The notes under the pieces are model-generated. The model worked only from the letters and a program-made list of their open reading frames with translations, did no database searches and was not told the DNA's origin. A stretch of DNA of 64,000 nt, from contig NZ_JABAGQ010000001.1 of assembly GCF_012844225.1 (NCBI RefSeq), positions 124,001 through 188,000 of the forward strand. Direction: 5' to 3'. Position 1 is the first letter of the stretch; each line of letters opens with the position of its first letter. Of this stretch, positions 9,160 to 18,946 are shown piece by piece. The stretch comes from Rhodococcus sp. 105337. GTDB taxonomy: Bacteria > Actinomycetota > Actinomycetes > Mycobacteriales > Mycobacteriaceae. The position numbers and the translations under genes were made by a program.

Positions 9160-9641
9160 CCTGCGGCACGAACGAGTTCCTCGAGTCGCGCCCGCAGTCC
9201 GTCCGCGTCCTTCGCCCAGGCCCGGACAAGTGCGCCGCCGCGCAGGCGCAGCCCGACCGCGGTGCGGCCCCGGGGCACGCCCGAGAGTTCGCCGAGGGTG
9301 CGGGCCGATTCCCACCGATCCGGCTTCCACGGGTCGGCCGACGGCGGCAGCACCGCCTCGATGTCGTCCACCGGCAGTTCTTCGGTGCCCTGGCGCAGCA
9401 CGCTCGGAGTGAGCTCGACACTCACGTGCCGCCGGGCAGCGACGACCATCGGATAGACGAATCCGGCAAGCAGGAGCGCGATCACCGGCAGCGCGATCCA
9501 GTGGACGACCGGCCCGGTCGCGATCTCGACGACGAGCCCCACCGCGCACAGCACCGGACCGTAGGCCACCGTGCGCCGGCGGCCACCCGGTTCGTGGAAC
9601 AGCGGCACGGTGATATCGCCGGTGGGAGATGTGCCGCTCAA
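9150..9641 (-). CDS. Small membrane protein with a cytosolic C-terminal domain, function unknown
   Basis: Protein of 163 residues with two closely spaced membrane helices (about residues 27-62) and then a soluble domain of about 95 residues. I do not recognise the family with confidence; the layout resembles DUF3093-type actinobacterial proteins. The likely start is TTG at 9641, overlapping the upstream microprotein stop, with GGAG 13 bases upstream; GTG at 9608 is the alternative. Its stop lies inside the copZ operator. Confidence 0.6.
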   Translation of the reverse strand: MSGTSPTGDITVPLFHEPGGRRRTVAYGPVLCAVGLVVEIATGPVVHWIALPVIALLLAGFVYPMVVAARRHVSVELTPSVLRQGTEELPVDDIEAVLPPSADPWKPDRWESARTLGELSGVPRGRTAVGLRLRGGALVRAWAKDADGLRARLEELVRAAGTP

Positions 9642-9757
9642 GCGGTGAGTGCTCCGGGTATCACGATCAGCAGCGTGGTCACCAGGCCGAGCACGGCGAT
9701 AAGGGCGATCAGGACCAGTTCGCGACGACGCCCATAGGGCCTCGGTTCCACCTGCAT
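9638..9757 (-). CDS. Candidate 39-residue membrane microprotein
   Basis: Short frame beginning MQVEPRPYGRRRELV and continuing as one hydrophobic helix of about 20 residues before ending at 9638. GAGGA lies four bases before the ATG. The TGA overlaps the TTG start of the next gene, which suggests coupling. It lies between the Rv0513-like membrane protein and the next membrane protein at the end of the hem cluster. Coding character and position favour it, but its size leaves doubt. Confidence 0.45.
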   Translation of the reverse strand: MQVEPRPYGRRRELVLIALIAVLGLVTTLLIVIPGALTA

Positions 9758-9854
9758 GACGTCCTCGAGGTCGACGGGAACGGCCGTCTCCGGCCGTGGA
9801 TGCCAGCGCTCACCGTACTATCCCCGCACGCGGATCTGAACCCGGTGACGCGCT

Positions 9855-10388
9855 CTAATCCTGTGGAAGCCGGAGGAAGTACCGGTTCGAGTCCTTCCGG
9901 TGCATCAGAACGATGGCACCCACCGTGAGCACCGCTTGCACGATGCCCACGAAACCGAGTATCCAGCCGAGGGTGCCGCCGCCGACCCCCACACCGAACA
10001 CTGTCGGCAGGGTCGACAGGGACATGAACACCCCGAGCAGGGTCAGCAGCATTCGGGCCCAGTTCTTGCCACGCCGCAACTGCCTGACCACGAGGTACAG
10101 GACACCGATGAGTGCCAGACCGAGCGCGGCGGTGAGCCCGACCACCACCGGCACCGCGGACTCCAACTGCTCGCTCGTGACGCCCTCGAACGCCGGATCC
10201 TGGGCCATCTCGGTCATGAGATCGACCAGTTCGGTACGCCTGGCCACCATGTCGACCAGGCTCGCGACGAGTGTCACGACAGCGAGGCCGAGTACCCCAC
10301 ACCACAGTTGGTACGCCGTTGTGACATCCGCGGGTACGGGCCGCTCGGACGGCGCGGCGGACACCGGCGGGGGTACGGGAAAGCTCAC
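9855..10388 (-). CDS. Four-helix membrane protein linked to hemB, function unknown
   Basis: Protein of 177 residues with a Pro-rich N-terminus and about four membrane helices (residues 25-47, 75-100, 110-135 and 140-163). The GTG at 10388 overlaps the hemB stop (GTGA), so it belongs to the hem operon. A similar gene follows hemB in mycobacteria. No catalytic motif is visible. A role in membrane handling of tetrapyrrole intermediates would be speculation. Confidence 0.75.
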   Translation of the reverse strand: MSFPVPPPVSAAPSERPVPADVTTAYQLWCGVLGLAVVTLVASLVDMVARRTELVDLMTEMAQDPAFEGVTSEQLESAVPVVVGLTAALGLALIGVLYLVVRQLRRGKNWARMLLTLLGVFMSLSTLPTVFGVGVGGGTLGWILGFVGIVQAVLTVGAIVLMHRKDSNRYFLRLPQD

Positions 10389-11362
10389 GACAGCCGGCCC
10401 GCGACCTCTGCGGCCCAGTAGGTGAGCACGATGTCCGCACCCGCCCGCCGGATGCCGATCAACGATTCGAGGATCGCGGCGTCGCGGTCGATCCAGCCGT
10501 TCGCGGCCGCCGCGGAGATCATCGAATACTCACCCGAGATCTGGTAGGCGGCCACCGGCACCGGCGACCGGTCCGCGACTTCCCGGAGCACGTCGAGGTA
10601 CGACATCGCCGGCTTGACCATGACCATGTCGGCGCCTTCGGCGAGGTCGAGATCCACCTCGTGCAGCGACTCGCGACGATTCGCCGGGTCCTGCTGGTAG
10701 GTCCGGCGATCGCCGTCGAGGGACGAGCCGACGGCCTCGCGGAACGGGCCGTAGAACGCGGACGCGTACTTCGCGGCGTAGGCGAGCTGGCCCACGTCCG
10801 TGTAGCCCGCGTCGTCGAGCGCCGCGCGGATCGCCGCGACCTGGCCGTCCATCATCCCGCTCGGCCCGAGCAGATGAGCGCCCGACTCCGCCTGGATCAC
10901 GGCCATGTCGGCGTACCGCTCGAGCGTCGCGTCGTTGTCGACGACACCCGAGTCGGTGAGCACTCCGCAATGCCCGTGGTCGGTGAACTCGTCGAGGCAC
11001 GTGTCGGCCATCAGCACCGTCGAGTCGCCGAGTTCGCTGCGCAGCGACCTGAGAGCGCGATTGAGGACGCCGTTCTCGTCGGTCGCACCCGAACCTCGGG
11101 CGTCCTTGTCTTCGGCGCGAGGCACGCCGAAGATCATCAGCCCGCCGACACCCGCCTCGACCGCGGCGGACGCCGCGGCGATCAGCGACTCGCCGGTGTG
11201 CTGGTACACACCCGGCATCGACGTGATCTCGCGTGGCTCCGATATTCCGTCGGCAACGAACATCGGCAACACGAGATGCCGCGGTTCGAGGGCGGTTTCG
11301 GCAACCAGCCGACGCATCGCCGGCGTACTGCGCAACCGGCGCGGACGAATCTCGGGAAACAT
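10385..11362 (-). CDS. hemB: Delta-aminolevulinic acid dehydratase (porphobilinogen synthase)
   Basis: Enzyme of 325 residues that condenses two 5-aminolevulinate molecules to porphobilinogen. The Schiff-base lysines lie in [12 protein letters not shown] and [12 protein letters not shown]. The metal site reads [13 protein letters not shown], with Asp where zinc enzymes have the second Cys, suggesting a Mg- rather than Zn-dependent form. I chose ATG 11362 because the family N-terminus ([20 protein letters not shown]) begins there; GTG at 11395, just downstream of the hemD stop, is the alternative. Confidence 0.93.
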   Translation of the reverse strand: MFPEIRPRRLRSTPAMRRLVAETALEPRHLVLPMFVADGISEPREITSMPGVYQHTGESLIAAASAAVEAGVGGLMIFGVPRAEDKDARGSGATDENGVLNRALRSLRSELGDSTVLMADTCLDEFTDHGHCGVLTDSGVVDNDATLERYADMAVIQAESGAHLLGPSGMMDGQVAAIRAALDDAGYTDVGQLAYAAKYASAFYGPFREAVGSSLDGDRRTYQQDPANRRESLHEVDLDLAEGADMVMVKPAMSYLDVLREVADRSPVPVAAYQISGEYSMISAAAANGWIDRDAAILESLIGIRRAGADIVLTYWAAEVAGRLS

Positions 11363-11407
11363 TCGGACTACATCACCTTCCAGGAGAGACACCACGCCGT
11401 ACGGGGA

Positions 11408-12973
11408 TCAGCGGCGGGCGCGGGACTTCTTCCGCGGCGGAGGCAGCGCACCTTCGGCGCGCAAGCGGGCCGCGTGCTCGGCCAGGGCCTCGACGAGCGG
11501 TCCCACCTGAGCGGTCTCGGGCTGCACGTCCACGCGCAGGCCGAACTCGATCGCGGTCTCGGCCGTCTTCGGTCCGATGCACGCGACGATGGTGCGCGCG
11601 TGCGGCTTTCCGGCAATACCCACGAGGTTGCGGACCGTGGACGACGAGGTGAAGCACACCGCGTCGAACCCGCCGGTCTTGATCATCTCGCGGGTCGACG
11701 CCGGCGGCGGCGCCGCCCGGACGGTCCGGTAGGCCGTGACGTCGTCGATCTCCCAGCCGCGTTCACGCAGACCCTCGGCGAGTGTCTCGGTCGCGATGTC
11801 GGCCCGGGGCAACAGAACCCGGTTGACGGGATCGAACACGTCGTCGTACGGCGCGAACTCCGCGAGCAGGCCTTCGCTGGACTGCTCTCCGCTCGGAACC
11901 AGTTCGGGGATGATGCCGAACGAGCGCACCTTGTCGGCGGTGGCCTGACCGACACATGCGATCTTCACGCCCGAGAACGCACGAGCGTCGAGACCGAACG
12001 CCTCGAACTTCTCCCACACGGCGCGCACCGCGTTGGTGGAGGTGAACACCACCCACTGGTAGCGGCCGTCGACGAGACCCTTGACCGCGCGTTCCATCTG
12101 CGCCGGGCTGCGCGGCGGCTCGACCGCGATCGTCGGCACCTCCATCGGAATGGCGCCGTGGGTGACGAGACGATCGCTCATCTCCCCGGCCTGTTCCTTG
12201 GTGCGGGGCACCAGCACGGTCCAGCCGTACAGGGCGCGCGACTCCCACCACGACATCTTGTTGCGCTGAGCGACCACCTTGCCGACCGTCACGACGAGCG
12301 AGCCGACGAGTTCGGAACCCGCGTCGTTGAGCGTCGCGAGGGTCGCTTCGACGGTGCGCTGCTGACGCGTGGTGCCGCGCACCGTGATCGCAGCGGGAGT
12401 CTGGGGCGCGAGTCCGTGCTCGACGAGTGCGCTCGCGGTCTCGGCCAGATGCCCCGACGTGGCGTGCAGGACGAGCGGGCCCGGAGCCGCGGCCAGCGCG
12501 GCCCAGTCGACCTCGCCGCGCACGTCGACCTCGGTGTGACACGAGCCGAGGGCCATGCCCGCGTAGCTCGGCACCGACGATCCGGCGGGCAGGCCCGGCA
12601 GAACCTCGAAGACGACCTGCGTGCGGGCGACGGCATTGACCTCGGCGATTACCGAGTCGGTCGTGAGCGGATCGCCTGCGACCAGGCGCACGACGTCGCG
12701 TCCGGCCTTGGCTTCCGCGACGAGCGTCTTCGCCACCTCGGCGGGCTCGCCCAGGGCGGGCCGGACCTCGGCGACGGGCTCCCCCGTCTCGGGGTCGGTG
12801 CCGTGATCGGTCCCGACGAGCGCAACGACGCCCTTGTCGACATCGGGGTCGGTGAAAGCGATGGTGGCACCCGTGAGCACGTCGTGCGCGCGCACGGTGA
12901 GCAGTGCCGGATCGCCCGGTCCAGATCCCACGAACAGGATCCGTCCGGGAGTGTTCTTACGGACTCGGCTCAT
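11408..12973 (-). CDS. hemD: Fused uroporphyrinogen-III C-methyltransferase-like / uroporphyrinogen-III synthase
   Basis: Protein of 521 residues. The N-terminal half (about 10-240) is a SUMT/CobA-like Rossmann methyltransferase fold (FVGSGPGDPALLTVRAHDVL; RLVAGDPL), and the C-terminal half (about 255-505) is uroporphyrinogen-III synthase (WTVLVPRTKEQAGEMSDRL; VVFTSTNAVRAVW). The synthase inverts ring D and closes hydroxymethylbilane. The methyltransferase half departs from canonical SUMT after the glycine-rich loop, so its activity is doubtful. The ATG at 12973 has TGGAGAA upstream. The fusion is usual in actinobacteria. Confidence 0.92.
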   Translation of the reverse strand: MSRVRKNTPGRILFVGSGPGDPALLTVRAHDVLTGATIAFTDPDVDKGVVALVGTDHGTDPETGEPVAEVRPALGEPAEVAKTLVAEAKAGRDVVRLVAGDPLTTDSVIAEVNAVARTQVVFEVLPGLPAGSSVPSYAGMALGSCHTEVDVRGEVDWAALAAAPGPLVLHATSGHLAETASALVEHGLAPQTPAAITVRGTTRQQRTVEATLATLNDAGSELVGSLVVTVGKVVAQRNKMSWWESRALYGWTVLVPRTKEQAGEMSDRLVTHGAIPMEVPTIAVEPPRSPAQMERAVKGLVDGRYQWVVFTSTNAVRAVWEKFEAFGLDARAFSGVKIACVGQATADKVRSFGIIPELVPSGEQSSEGLLAEFAPYDDVFDPVNRVLLPRADIATETLAEGLRERGWEIDDVTAYRTVRAAPPPASTREMIKTGGFDAVCFTSSSTVRNLVGIAGKPHARTIVACIGPKTAETAIEFGLRVDVQPETAQVGPLVEALAEHAARLRAEGALPPPRKKSRARR

Positions 12974-13036
12974 CGGTCATTCTCCAGTGCGGTCAAATCT
13001 GCGGTAAGGGAAAAAAGGGGGAACAACTCGGCCACG

Positions 13037-14047
13037 TCAATCATCCGCCGTGGCCTGTTCGGGCAGTATGCCGTCGGCGGTCATCAGGCCCCGGGCACCG
13101 AGTTCGAGCAGTTCGCGGGCCACCGCACGGCCGAGTTCCTCGGCACGCTCGGGGGCGCCGACCGCGCTCGCGCGCAGCACGTCCGAACCGTCGAGCGCGG
13201 CGGCACAGCCTCGCACCGACAGCTCCTCGAAGACGCGCCCGTCCTCGTCGATCGACTCGACGACCTCGGCGAGCGCCCCGACGGGAGCCGTGCAGCCGGC
13301 TTCCAGTTCGGCGAGCAACGACCGCTCCGCGACCACAGCGGCGCGACTGGCGGCGTCGTCGAGAGGCGCGACCAGCGCGATCGTCTCGGCATCGTCGGAG
13401 CGGCACTCCACCGCGAGAGCCCCCTGCGACGGTGCAGGCAGCATCTGTACCGGTTCGAGCGCCTCGGTGACCCGGTCGAGCCGGCCGATGCGCGACAGTC
13501 CGGCGCGCGCGATCACGATCGCGTCGAGTTCGCCGGAGTCGACCTTGCCGATGCGGGTGTCGATGTTGCCGCGCAGCGGCTCGAGCTCGAGGCCCAGTCC
13601 CAGCGCGGCGAGCTGGGCGCGACGGCGGGGCGCGGAGGTCCCGACCTTCGAGCCCCACGGCAGCTCACCGAGCACGAGACCGTCGCGGGCGACGAGCGCG
13701 TCGCGCGGATCTTCCCGCGGCGGCACTGCCGCGACGACGAGTTTCGGGTCCTGGAAGGTGGGCAGGTCCTTGTACGAGTGGACTGCGATGTCGACCTCGC
13801 CGTTGAGCAGCGCCTCACGGAGTTCGGCGGTGAACACGCCGACGCCGATCCGCTGGACGGGGCCCGGCGTGACGTCACCCTTCGTCGTGATGATGACGAG
13901 TTCCGCGGGATGCCCGGCGGCTACCAGCGCGTCGCGCACCGTTCCGGCTTGGGTGGTGGCGAGCACACTGCCGCGGGTGCCGATCCGCAAGGTGCGGCGC
14001 TGCCCGGGTGCGTCGATCCGGGTTGCCGAAGCGGCTTCGGTGCTCAT
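13037..14047 (-). CDS. hemC: Hydroxymethylbilane synthase (porphobilinogen deaminase)
   Basis: Enzyme of 336 residues that polymerises four porphobilinogens. The N-terminus has [15 protein letters not shown]. The dipyrromethane cofactor Cys is in [11 protein letters not shown] near residue 255, and QGALAVECR is the conserved middle segment. The ATG at 14047 overlaps the hemA stop by ATGA and has a GAAAGGA ribosome site. There is a gap of about 60 bp before hemD. Confidence 0.95.
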   Translation of the reverse strand: MSTEAASATRIDAPGQRRTLRIGTRGSVLATTQAGTVRDALVAAGHPAELVIITTKGDVTPGPVQRIGVGVFTAELREALLNGEVDIAVHSYKDLPTFQDPKLVVAAVPPREDPRDALVARDGLVLGELPWGSKVGTSAPRRRAQLAALGLGLELEPLRGNIDTRIGKVDSGELDAIVIARAGLSRIGRLDRVTEALEPVQMLPAPSQGALAVECRSDDAETIALVAPLDDAASRAAVVAERSLLAELEAGCTAPVGALAEVVESIDEDGRVFEELSVRGCAAALDGSDVLRASAVGAPERAEELGRAVARELLELGARGLMTADGILPEQATADD

Positions 14048-15468
14048 GCCTTGCCGTCCTTTCGTGGGGCCTGCAGCTCAGTGGTGACCGCAGGGTCGAG
14101 TGCGGCGGACAGGTCCGTCGCCATGGTCGGGTCGGTCAGCGACCCAAGTTCTTTGGTCGGGGTGGCGACCGCGTCGACCGCGCCCGGACGCAGCTCGAAC
14201 AGCTCGCGCAGAGCTTCCGCGTACTGGTCGCCGCCGGGGGTCGAGGCGAGTTGCTTCACCCGCACGGTCGGCGCGTGCAGCAGTTTGTCCACCACTCGCC
14301 GGACGGTGCGTGCGACCTCGTCACGCTGCGTGTCCTCGAGATCGGGCAGGCGTGACTCCAGACGCATCAGTTCGCCTTCGACGACCTCGGCCGCGCGCTG
14401 ACGCAGTGCCGTGACCGTGGGGGTGACCTCGGCGAGCCGCTGCGCGGTGAGGTACTGCGACAGTTCCGACGCGACGATCGCGCGCGCGGCCTCCGCGTCG
14501 GAGGACGCGGCACCGGCGGCAGGATCGCGTTGCAGCGACTCCATGTCGAACACCGTCACGCCGGGCAGGCCGGCCACAGCCGGTTCCACGTCGCGCGGCA
14601 GACCGAGATCGCAGATCGCCAGGGGACGCTCGCCGCGTCCTGGCTGTGCGAGCGCACGGTGCGCGTCGGCGAGGGTGACCACCGTTCCGACTGCGCCGGT
14701 GCAGGTCACGGCGACATCGACGCGCGACAGTGCGGAGGCGAGATCGTCGAACGCAACGACGTCGGCCTCGACGCCGTTGGCACGGGCGGTCTCGGCAAGT
14801 CGCTCGGCGCGCTCACGCGTGCGGTTGGCCAGCACGATCGTGCCGACGCCGGAACGGGTGAGGTGCGCGACGGCGAGGCCGCCCATCGCACCGGCACCGA
14901 TCACCGCGGCGGTGCGGCCGCGCAGCCCGTCACCTCCGAGGAATGCCGAGGCCTTGTCGAGAGCCACCGACACCACCGAGGCGCCGGCGGAATCGATCCC
15001 GGTCTCGGAGTGCACCCGCTTGCCGACACGCAGCGCCTGCTGCGCGAGTTCGTGCAGGGTCCGGCCGGCGGCCTGCTGGGCATCGGCCGACGCGTATGCC
15101 GTGCGGATCTGCCCGAGGATCTGCTGTTCGCCGACCACCATCGAGTCGAGTCCGCTGGCCACGGAGAACAGGTGCTCGGCTGCGGCTTCGCTGTACCGGA
15201 CGTAGGCGTGCTTCTGGAGTTCGGCCAGGTCGAGCCCCGAATGTTCGGCAAGCAACTCACCGACCGTCGACAGGGCGCCGTGGAACGCATCGACGACCGT
15301 GTACACCTCGACCCTGTTGCAGGTCGAGACGATCATGGCCTCGGAGATGCGGCCGGACGCCATCATCTTGTCGGTGAGCTTGGGGCGGTCGGTATCTGCG
15401 ACCGCCACCTTCTCGAGAATCGAGACCGGAGCACTCCGGTGCGAAATCCCGACGAGGAGAACACTCAC
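14044..15468 (-). CDS. hemA: Glutamyl-tRNA reductase
   Basis: Enzyme of 474 residues that reduces glutamyl-tRNA(Glu) to glutamate-1-semialdehyde, the committed step of C5 tetrapyrrole synthesis and NADPH-dependent. The catalytic Cys is in [11 protein letters not shown] near residue 50, and the nucleotide-binding segment is [13 protein letters not shown]. The GTG at 15468 overlaps the rex stop (GTGA), so it should be translated with the redox repressor. Through the Rex operator upstream of rex it is probably derepressed when NADH accumulates. Confidence 0.95.
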   Translation of the reverse strand: MSVLLVGISHRSAPVSILEKVAVADTDRPKLTDKMMASGRISEAMIVSTCNRVEVYTVVDAFHGALSTVGELLAEHSGLDLAELQKHAYVRYSEAAAEHLFSVASGLDSMVVGEQQILGQIRTAYASADAQQAAGRTLHELAQQALRVGKRVHSETGIDSAGASVVSVALDKASAFLGGDGLRGRTAAVIGAGAMGGLAVAHLTRSGVGTIVLANRTRERAERLAETARANGVEADVVAFDDLASALSRVDVAVTCTGAVGTVVTLADAHRALAQPGRGERPLAICDLGLPRDVEPAVAGLPGVTVFDMESLQRDPAAGAASSDAEAARAIVASELSQYLTAQRLAEVTPTVTALRQRAAEVVEGELMRLESRLPDLEDTQRDEVARTVRRVVDKLLHAPTVRVKQLASTPGGDQYAEALRELFELRPGAVDAVATPTKELGSLTDPTMATDLSAALDPAVTTELQAPRKDGKA

Positions 15469-16310
15469 GGCGCGATCACCGATCCGTTTCTGGTCACGGC
15501 CGGACCCAGTGGGCCCGCCTTACCTGTTTGGGTTCGCCGAGCGGAACTCTGCGTGGACACTCGCGCGAGACCGGACGCCCGGGCGCCGTCTGCGGTTCTG
15601 ACGAGTTCGTCGTGGCGGGTGCTGTTGAACGACAGCACCTGCATCTCCACGGCGAGGTCGACCCGGCGCACCTCGACGTGGTCGGGCACATCCAGTTCGA
15701 TCGGGGCGAAGCTCAGCACGCTCCGGACGCCCGACCGCACCAGCAGGTCGCACACGTGCTGGGCGACGTCTTCGGGAGTCGCGACGACTGCGATGGTGGC
15801 ACCGAGTTCGCGGGCGTCCTCTTCGAGCGCGTCGACATGCCGGACGATCAGATCGCCGACGCGGGTTCCGACGACCGCGGGATCGGCGTCGAACAGGCCC
15901 GCCATGGTGAACCCGCGGCGATCGAACCCCGGGTACCGGGCGAGCGCACGGCCCAGGTTGCCCACTCCGACCAGCACGACGCGGTGTCCGCGGTCGAGGC
16001 CGAGAGCGTTTTCGATACGCGATTGCAGGCGCAGGACGTCGTATCCGACTCCCCGCACGCCGTTCGGTCCGAGGAACGACAGATCCTTGCGCAGTTTGGC
16101 CGAACCGACCCCGGCGGCGGACGCGAGTTCCTCGCTCGACACGATCAGAGTGCCCGCTTCGACGAGCGCTCCGAGGACCCGCAGATAGGTCGCGAGACGC
16201 GTCACAGTAGCCTGGGGGATATCCCTCACCGGGACAACGGGAGCGGCACCCCCGCCGGAGTCGGCGGTACCGCGGGCGTCCTCGCCCTGCGGTGGGTGCA
16301 ACTGCGTCAC
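15465..16310 (-). CDS. rex: Redox-sensing transcriptional repressor Rex
   Basis: Protein of 281 residues. A winged-helix DNA-binding domain occupies about residues 30-95 ([20 protein letters not shown]), followed by a Rossmann NAD(H)-binding domain ([16 protein letters not shown]). Rex binds operators at low NADH and leaves them as NADH/NAD+ rises. The start is GTG at 16310 with GAGGAG eight to ten bases upstream. It heads rex-hemA-hemC-hemD-hemB, as in Streptomyces, and a near-consensus operator at 16392-16409 indicates autoregulation. Confidence 0.93.
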   Translation of the reverse strand: MTQLHPPQGEDARGTADSGGGAAPVVPVRDIPQATVTRLATYLRVLGALVEAGTLIVSSEELASAAGVGSAKLRKDLSFLGPNGVRGVGYDVLRLQSRIENALGLDRGHRVVLVGVGNLGRALARYPGFDRRGFTMAGLFDADPAVVGTRVGDLIVRHVDALEEDARELGATIAVVATPEDVAQHVCDLLVRSGVRSVLSFAPIELDVPDHVEVRRVDLAVEMQVLSFNSTRHDELVRTADGARASGLARVSTQSSARRTQTGKAGPLGPAVTRNGSVIAP

Positions 16311-16380
16311 GTTGTGGCTCCTCGTCCGGCCTGTGGACACACGTCTGGCCTCACGGTGATCCGGGGATTTCGTTCACCCC

Positions 16381-16409
16381 ACGGTAACCGCTTGTGAAGC
16401 CATGCACAA
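16381..16409 (-). promoter_or_regulatory. rex-hem operon promoter with Rex operator
   Basis: TTGTGCATGGCTTCACAA (minus strand, 16392-16409) matches the Rex consensus TTGTGAANNNNTTCACAA at all but one base. The operator contains a -35-like TTGTGC (16404-16409); TACCGT follows 17 bases downstream at 16381-16386 as -10. A bound repressor would block polymerase directly. The predicted leader before the rex GTG is about 65 bases. Confidence 0.8.
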
Positions 16410-16468
16410 AGTTGCTCGAAGGCCCCCGAATGTGCTTCTCACCTGCGTCACGGCCGACGAGGGTCCGC

Positions 16469-16759
16469 TCAGCGGGCCAGATCGGCACGCAGTCGCGCCT
16501 CGTCCACCTCCCAATAACTGTGCTCCCGCCCGTCCAGCAGGACGACGGGCAGACGGTCGCCGAATTCGGCACGCAATTCGGGATCCCTTGCGGCAGCTTC
16601 GTCCACATCGATGCAGGTGACCTGCAGCCCGAACTCTTCACAGAGCTGCTCGAGCTGCCGGTGCGCCGGCTCGCACGCGGCGCACCCGGCACGGACCAGA
16701 AGCGTGACGTCGTGACGGAGTGCGGACGCGTCGGGGGCGCGGAAACGATCATCGGTCAT
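16469..16759 (-). CDS. Glutaredoxin/thioredoxin-fold protein with CAAC motif
   Basis: Protein of 96 residues. The N-terminal strand runs into AGCAACEPAH, a CXXC redox motif (CAAC) at a thioredoxin-fold position, and LPVVLLDG carries the cis-proline. It is close to the DUF836/glutaredoxin-like family. ATG 16759 is preferred to 16777, which lacks both a ribosome site and conserved sequence. It lies upstream of rex-hem on the same strand but outside the Rex-controlled transcript. A homologue is next to hemA in mycobacteria. Confidence 0.8.
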   Translation of the reverse strand: MTDDRFRAPDASALRHDVTLLVRAGCAACEPAHRQLEQLCEEFGLQVTCIDVDEAAARDPELRAEFGDRLPVVLLDGREHSYWEVDEARLRADLAR

Positions 16760-16933
16760 GCATCCACTCTGCGCCATCGCCCGTCGAGATGAAGGTCACA
16801 CCCTCACGACCGCGTTGTTCCTCCTCGGGTGCGCATCCTCGGGTGCGCGTCGCGTACGGGCTACGCTGGGCGCGGGTCACCCGTGATCAGGGACGGGTGG
16901 GAGGGCCCGGCCGTCGCGACACCGGAGGTGCGA

Positions 16934-17920
16934 GTGCCAGCAGGTTCGTTTCCCTACGTGTGGGGCATGGGCGAAACATGGGCGCGGATCATCAGGCCCG
17001 GCCGGCGGCTGCTGTCCCGAAAGTTCGGCCCGAGCGAAGAAGAGGTGCGCGCCAACCTCGCGGGCGCGGCGAGTGCCGATGCCGCTCTCGCGATGCAGGA
17101 GTCACGGACCGAGCCCGAACCCGATCTCGACGCCGCACCACCGGCTCGCGATCTCACCGCGGCCGCGTTCTTCGACGTCGACAACACCATGGTGCAGGGC
17201 GCGTCGATCATCCACTTCGCGCGCGGACTGGTCGCGCGCGACTACTTCCGGAAGTCGGACCTGTTCGAGTTCGCGTGGCAGCAGGTGAAGTTCCGCGTCA
17301 CCGGCAAGGAGAATGCCCACGACGTCGCCATCGGCCGCGACAAGGCGTTGTCGTTCGTGCAGGGCCGCTCCACCGAGGAACTTCGGCAACTCGGCGAAGA
17401 GATCTACGACGAGATCATCGCCGACAAGATCTGGGCCGGCACCCGCGCGCTCGCGCAGATGCACCTCGACGCAGGTCAGCAGGTCTGGCTGGTCACCGCG
17501 ACACCGGTCCAGCTCGCGGATGTCATCGCGAAACGGCTCGGTCTGACCGGTGCGCTCGGCACCGTCGCGGAAGCCGAGGACGGCAGGTTCACCGGCCGGC
17601 TCGTCGGCGACATCCTGCACGGTCTCGGCAAGGCGCACGCCGTGCGTGCGCTCGCCATCGGTGAAGGCCTCAACCTCAAACGGTGCACCGCGTACTCCGA
17701 CAGCCACAACGACCTGCCGATGCTGTCGGTGGTGGGTACCGCTGTGGCGATCAACCCCGACCCCGATCTCCGGCAGGTCGCGCGGACGCGGGGATGGGAG
17801 ATCCGGGATTTCCGGACGGGCCGCAAAGCCGCGAAGGTCGGGGTGCCCACCGCGCTGGGCCTCGGAGCGGCCGGCGGTGCGGTCGCCGTGATGGTCGGGC
17901 GTCGCCGCGACCGCAACTGA
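16934..17920 (+). CDS. HAD-IB family phosphatase (SerB1-like) with C-terminal membrane anchor
   Basis: Protein of 328 residues. The nucleophile motif is [11 protein letters not shown] (DXD), followed by VTATPVQL with the conserved Thr and [11 protein letters not shown] for the acidic loop, all HAD-IB signatures shared with phosphoserine phosphatases and lysophospholipid phosphatases. A hydrophobic C-terminal helix (about residues 303-322) is followed by RRRDRN. The start is GTG at 16934 with GGAGG five bases upstream. Neighbouring acyltransferase and epimerase genes favour a lipid phosphate substrate, which is inference. It converges with the acyltransferase gene. Confidence 0.85.
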   Translation: MPAGSFPYVWGMGETWARIIRPGRRLLSRKFGPSEEEVRANLAGAASADAALAMQESRTEPEPDLDAAPPARDLTAAAFFDVDNTMVQGASIIHFARGLVARDYFRKSDLFEFAWQQVKFRVTGKENAHDVAIGRDKALSFVQGRSTEELRQLGEEIYDEIIADKIWAGTRALAQMHLDAGQQVWLVTATPVQLADVIAKRLGLTGALGTVAEAEDGRFTGRLVGDILHGLGKAHAVRALAIGEGLNLKRCTAYSDSHNDLPMLSVVGTAVAINPDPDLRQVARTRGWEIRDFRTGRKAAKVGVPTALGLGAAGGAVAVMVGRRRDRN

Positions 17921-17953
17921 CAGTCGCACGACCGCGACGGGCCGGAGGAAGCT

Positions 17954-18946
17954 CTAACCGAGGAAGACGTTGCGGCGGCGCGTGAGCAGTTTGTAGAGCG
18001 TCTGCTGGATGGTTTCCCGAACGTGGTCGGTGACCTCGAACAGCACCATCGGGTCGTCGGCTGCCACTTCGTCGTACACATCGGTGTTGATCGGTGTGCC
18101 GAATTCGATGTACCACTTGGACGGCAGCGGAATGATCCCGAGCGGGCCGAGCGCCGGGAACAGCGGCGTGACGGGAAAATACGGCAGGCCCAGCAACCGC
18201 GCGAGGGACGACAGGTCTGCCAGGTTCGGGTAGATCTCCTCCGAACCCACGATCGAGCACGGCACGATCGGGGCGTGGGTCTTGAGCGCCGCCGACACGA
18301 ATCCGCCGCGGCCGAACCGTTGCAGCTTGTAGCGCTCCTTGAACGGTTTCCCGAGACCCTTGTAGCCCTCCGGGAACACCGCGACCACCTGGTCCTCGCG
18401 CAGCAGCCGTTCGGCGTCGGGGTGGCACGCGAGGGTGTGGCCGGCTTTGCGTGCGACCGTCCCGACCAACGGCATGTCGAACGCGAGATCGGCGGCGAGC
18501 ATCCGCAGCGGCCGTCCCGCGCGTTCCCGCACCGCGACCGAGGTCATGAGCGCGTCGAGAGGCAACGTCCCGGCGTGGTTGGCGACGACGAGCGCGCGCC
18601 CGTCGGTGGGGATGTTCTCGGCACCGCGCACCTCGACCCGGAACCACTTCTCGAACAGCGGACGCAGGACGGGCTGGACCACGTTGTCGGCGAAATGCGG
18701 GTCGAAGCCGAAATCGTCGACCTCGTAATCGCCGGTCATGCGCCGCCGCACGAATTCGGCCGTGCCGATGACCTGGGCGATGAGGGCATCGCGGAAGTCG
18801 TCGAGCAGTCCACCGGTATCGACGGACTGCTTCGCCTCGCTCTCCTTCCGCTCGGGAGGACCCGGCGTCACGGTGCGGTGCGTGCCTCCGCCCGCCGGAC
18901 GACGCGAACCGGCGTGCAGCGGGATCACCTTGGCAACCTGTGTCAT
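17954..18946 (-). CDS. PlsC-like (lysophospholipid) acyltransferase
   Basis: Protein of 330 residues with a low-complexity N-terminus (about 45 residues) and an acyltransferase domain from about residue 100. The catalytic block reads NHAGTLPLD, with two more residues between His and Asp than the usual HX4D, and the glycerol-phosphate-binding motif is FPEG. The ATG at 18946 overlaps the epimerase stop (ATGA). It is probably membrane-associated and acylates a phospholipid or glycolipid precursor; acceptor unknown. Confidence 0.85.
   Translation of the reverse strand: MTQVAKVIPLHAGSRRPAGGGTHRTVTPGPPERKESEAKQSVDTGGLLDDFRDALIAQVIGTAEFVRRRMTGDYEVDDFGFDPHFADNVVQPVLRPLFEKWFRVEVRGAENIPTDGRALVVANHAGTLPLDALMTSVAVRERAGRPLRMLAADLAFDMPLVGTVARKAGHTLACHPDAERLLREDQVVAVFPEGYKGLGKPFKERYKLQRFGRGGFVSAALKTHAPIVPCSIVGSEEIYPNLADLSSLARLLGLPYFPVTPLFPALGPLGIIPLPSKWYIEFGTPINTDVYDEVAADDPMVLFEVTDHVRETIQQTLYKLLTRRRNVFLG

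Noticed and set aside
10661-14401. Open frame of about 1,246 codons on the plus strand across hemB-hemD-hemC-hemA
   Set aside because: It is antisense to four unmistakable heme genes, has Arg/Glu/His-rich composition typical of GC-rich shadow frames, and shows no ribosome site or family motif.
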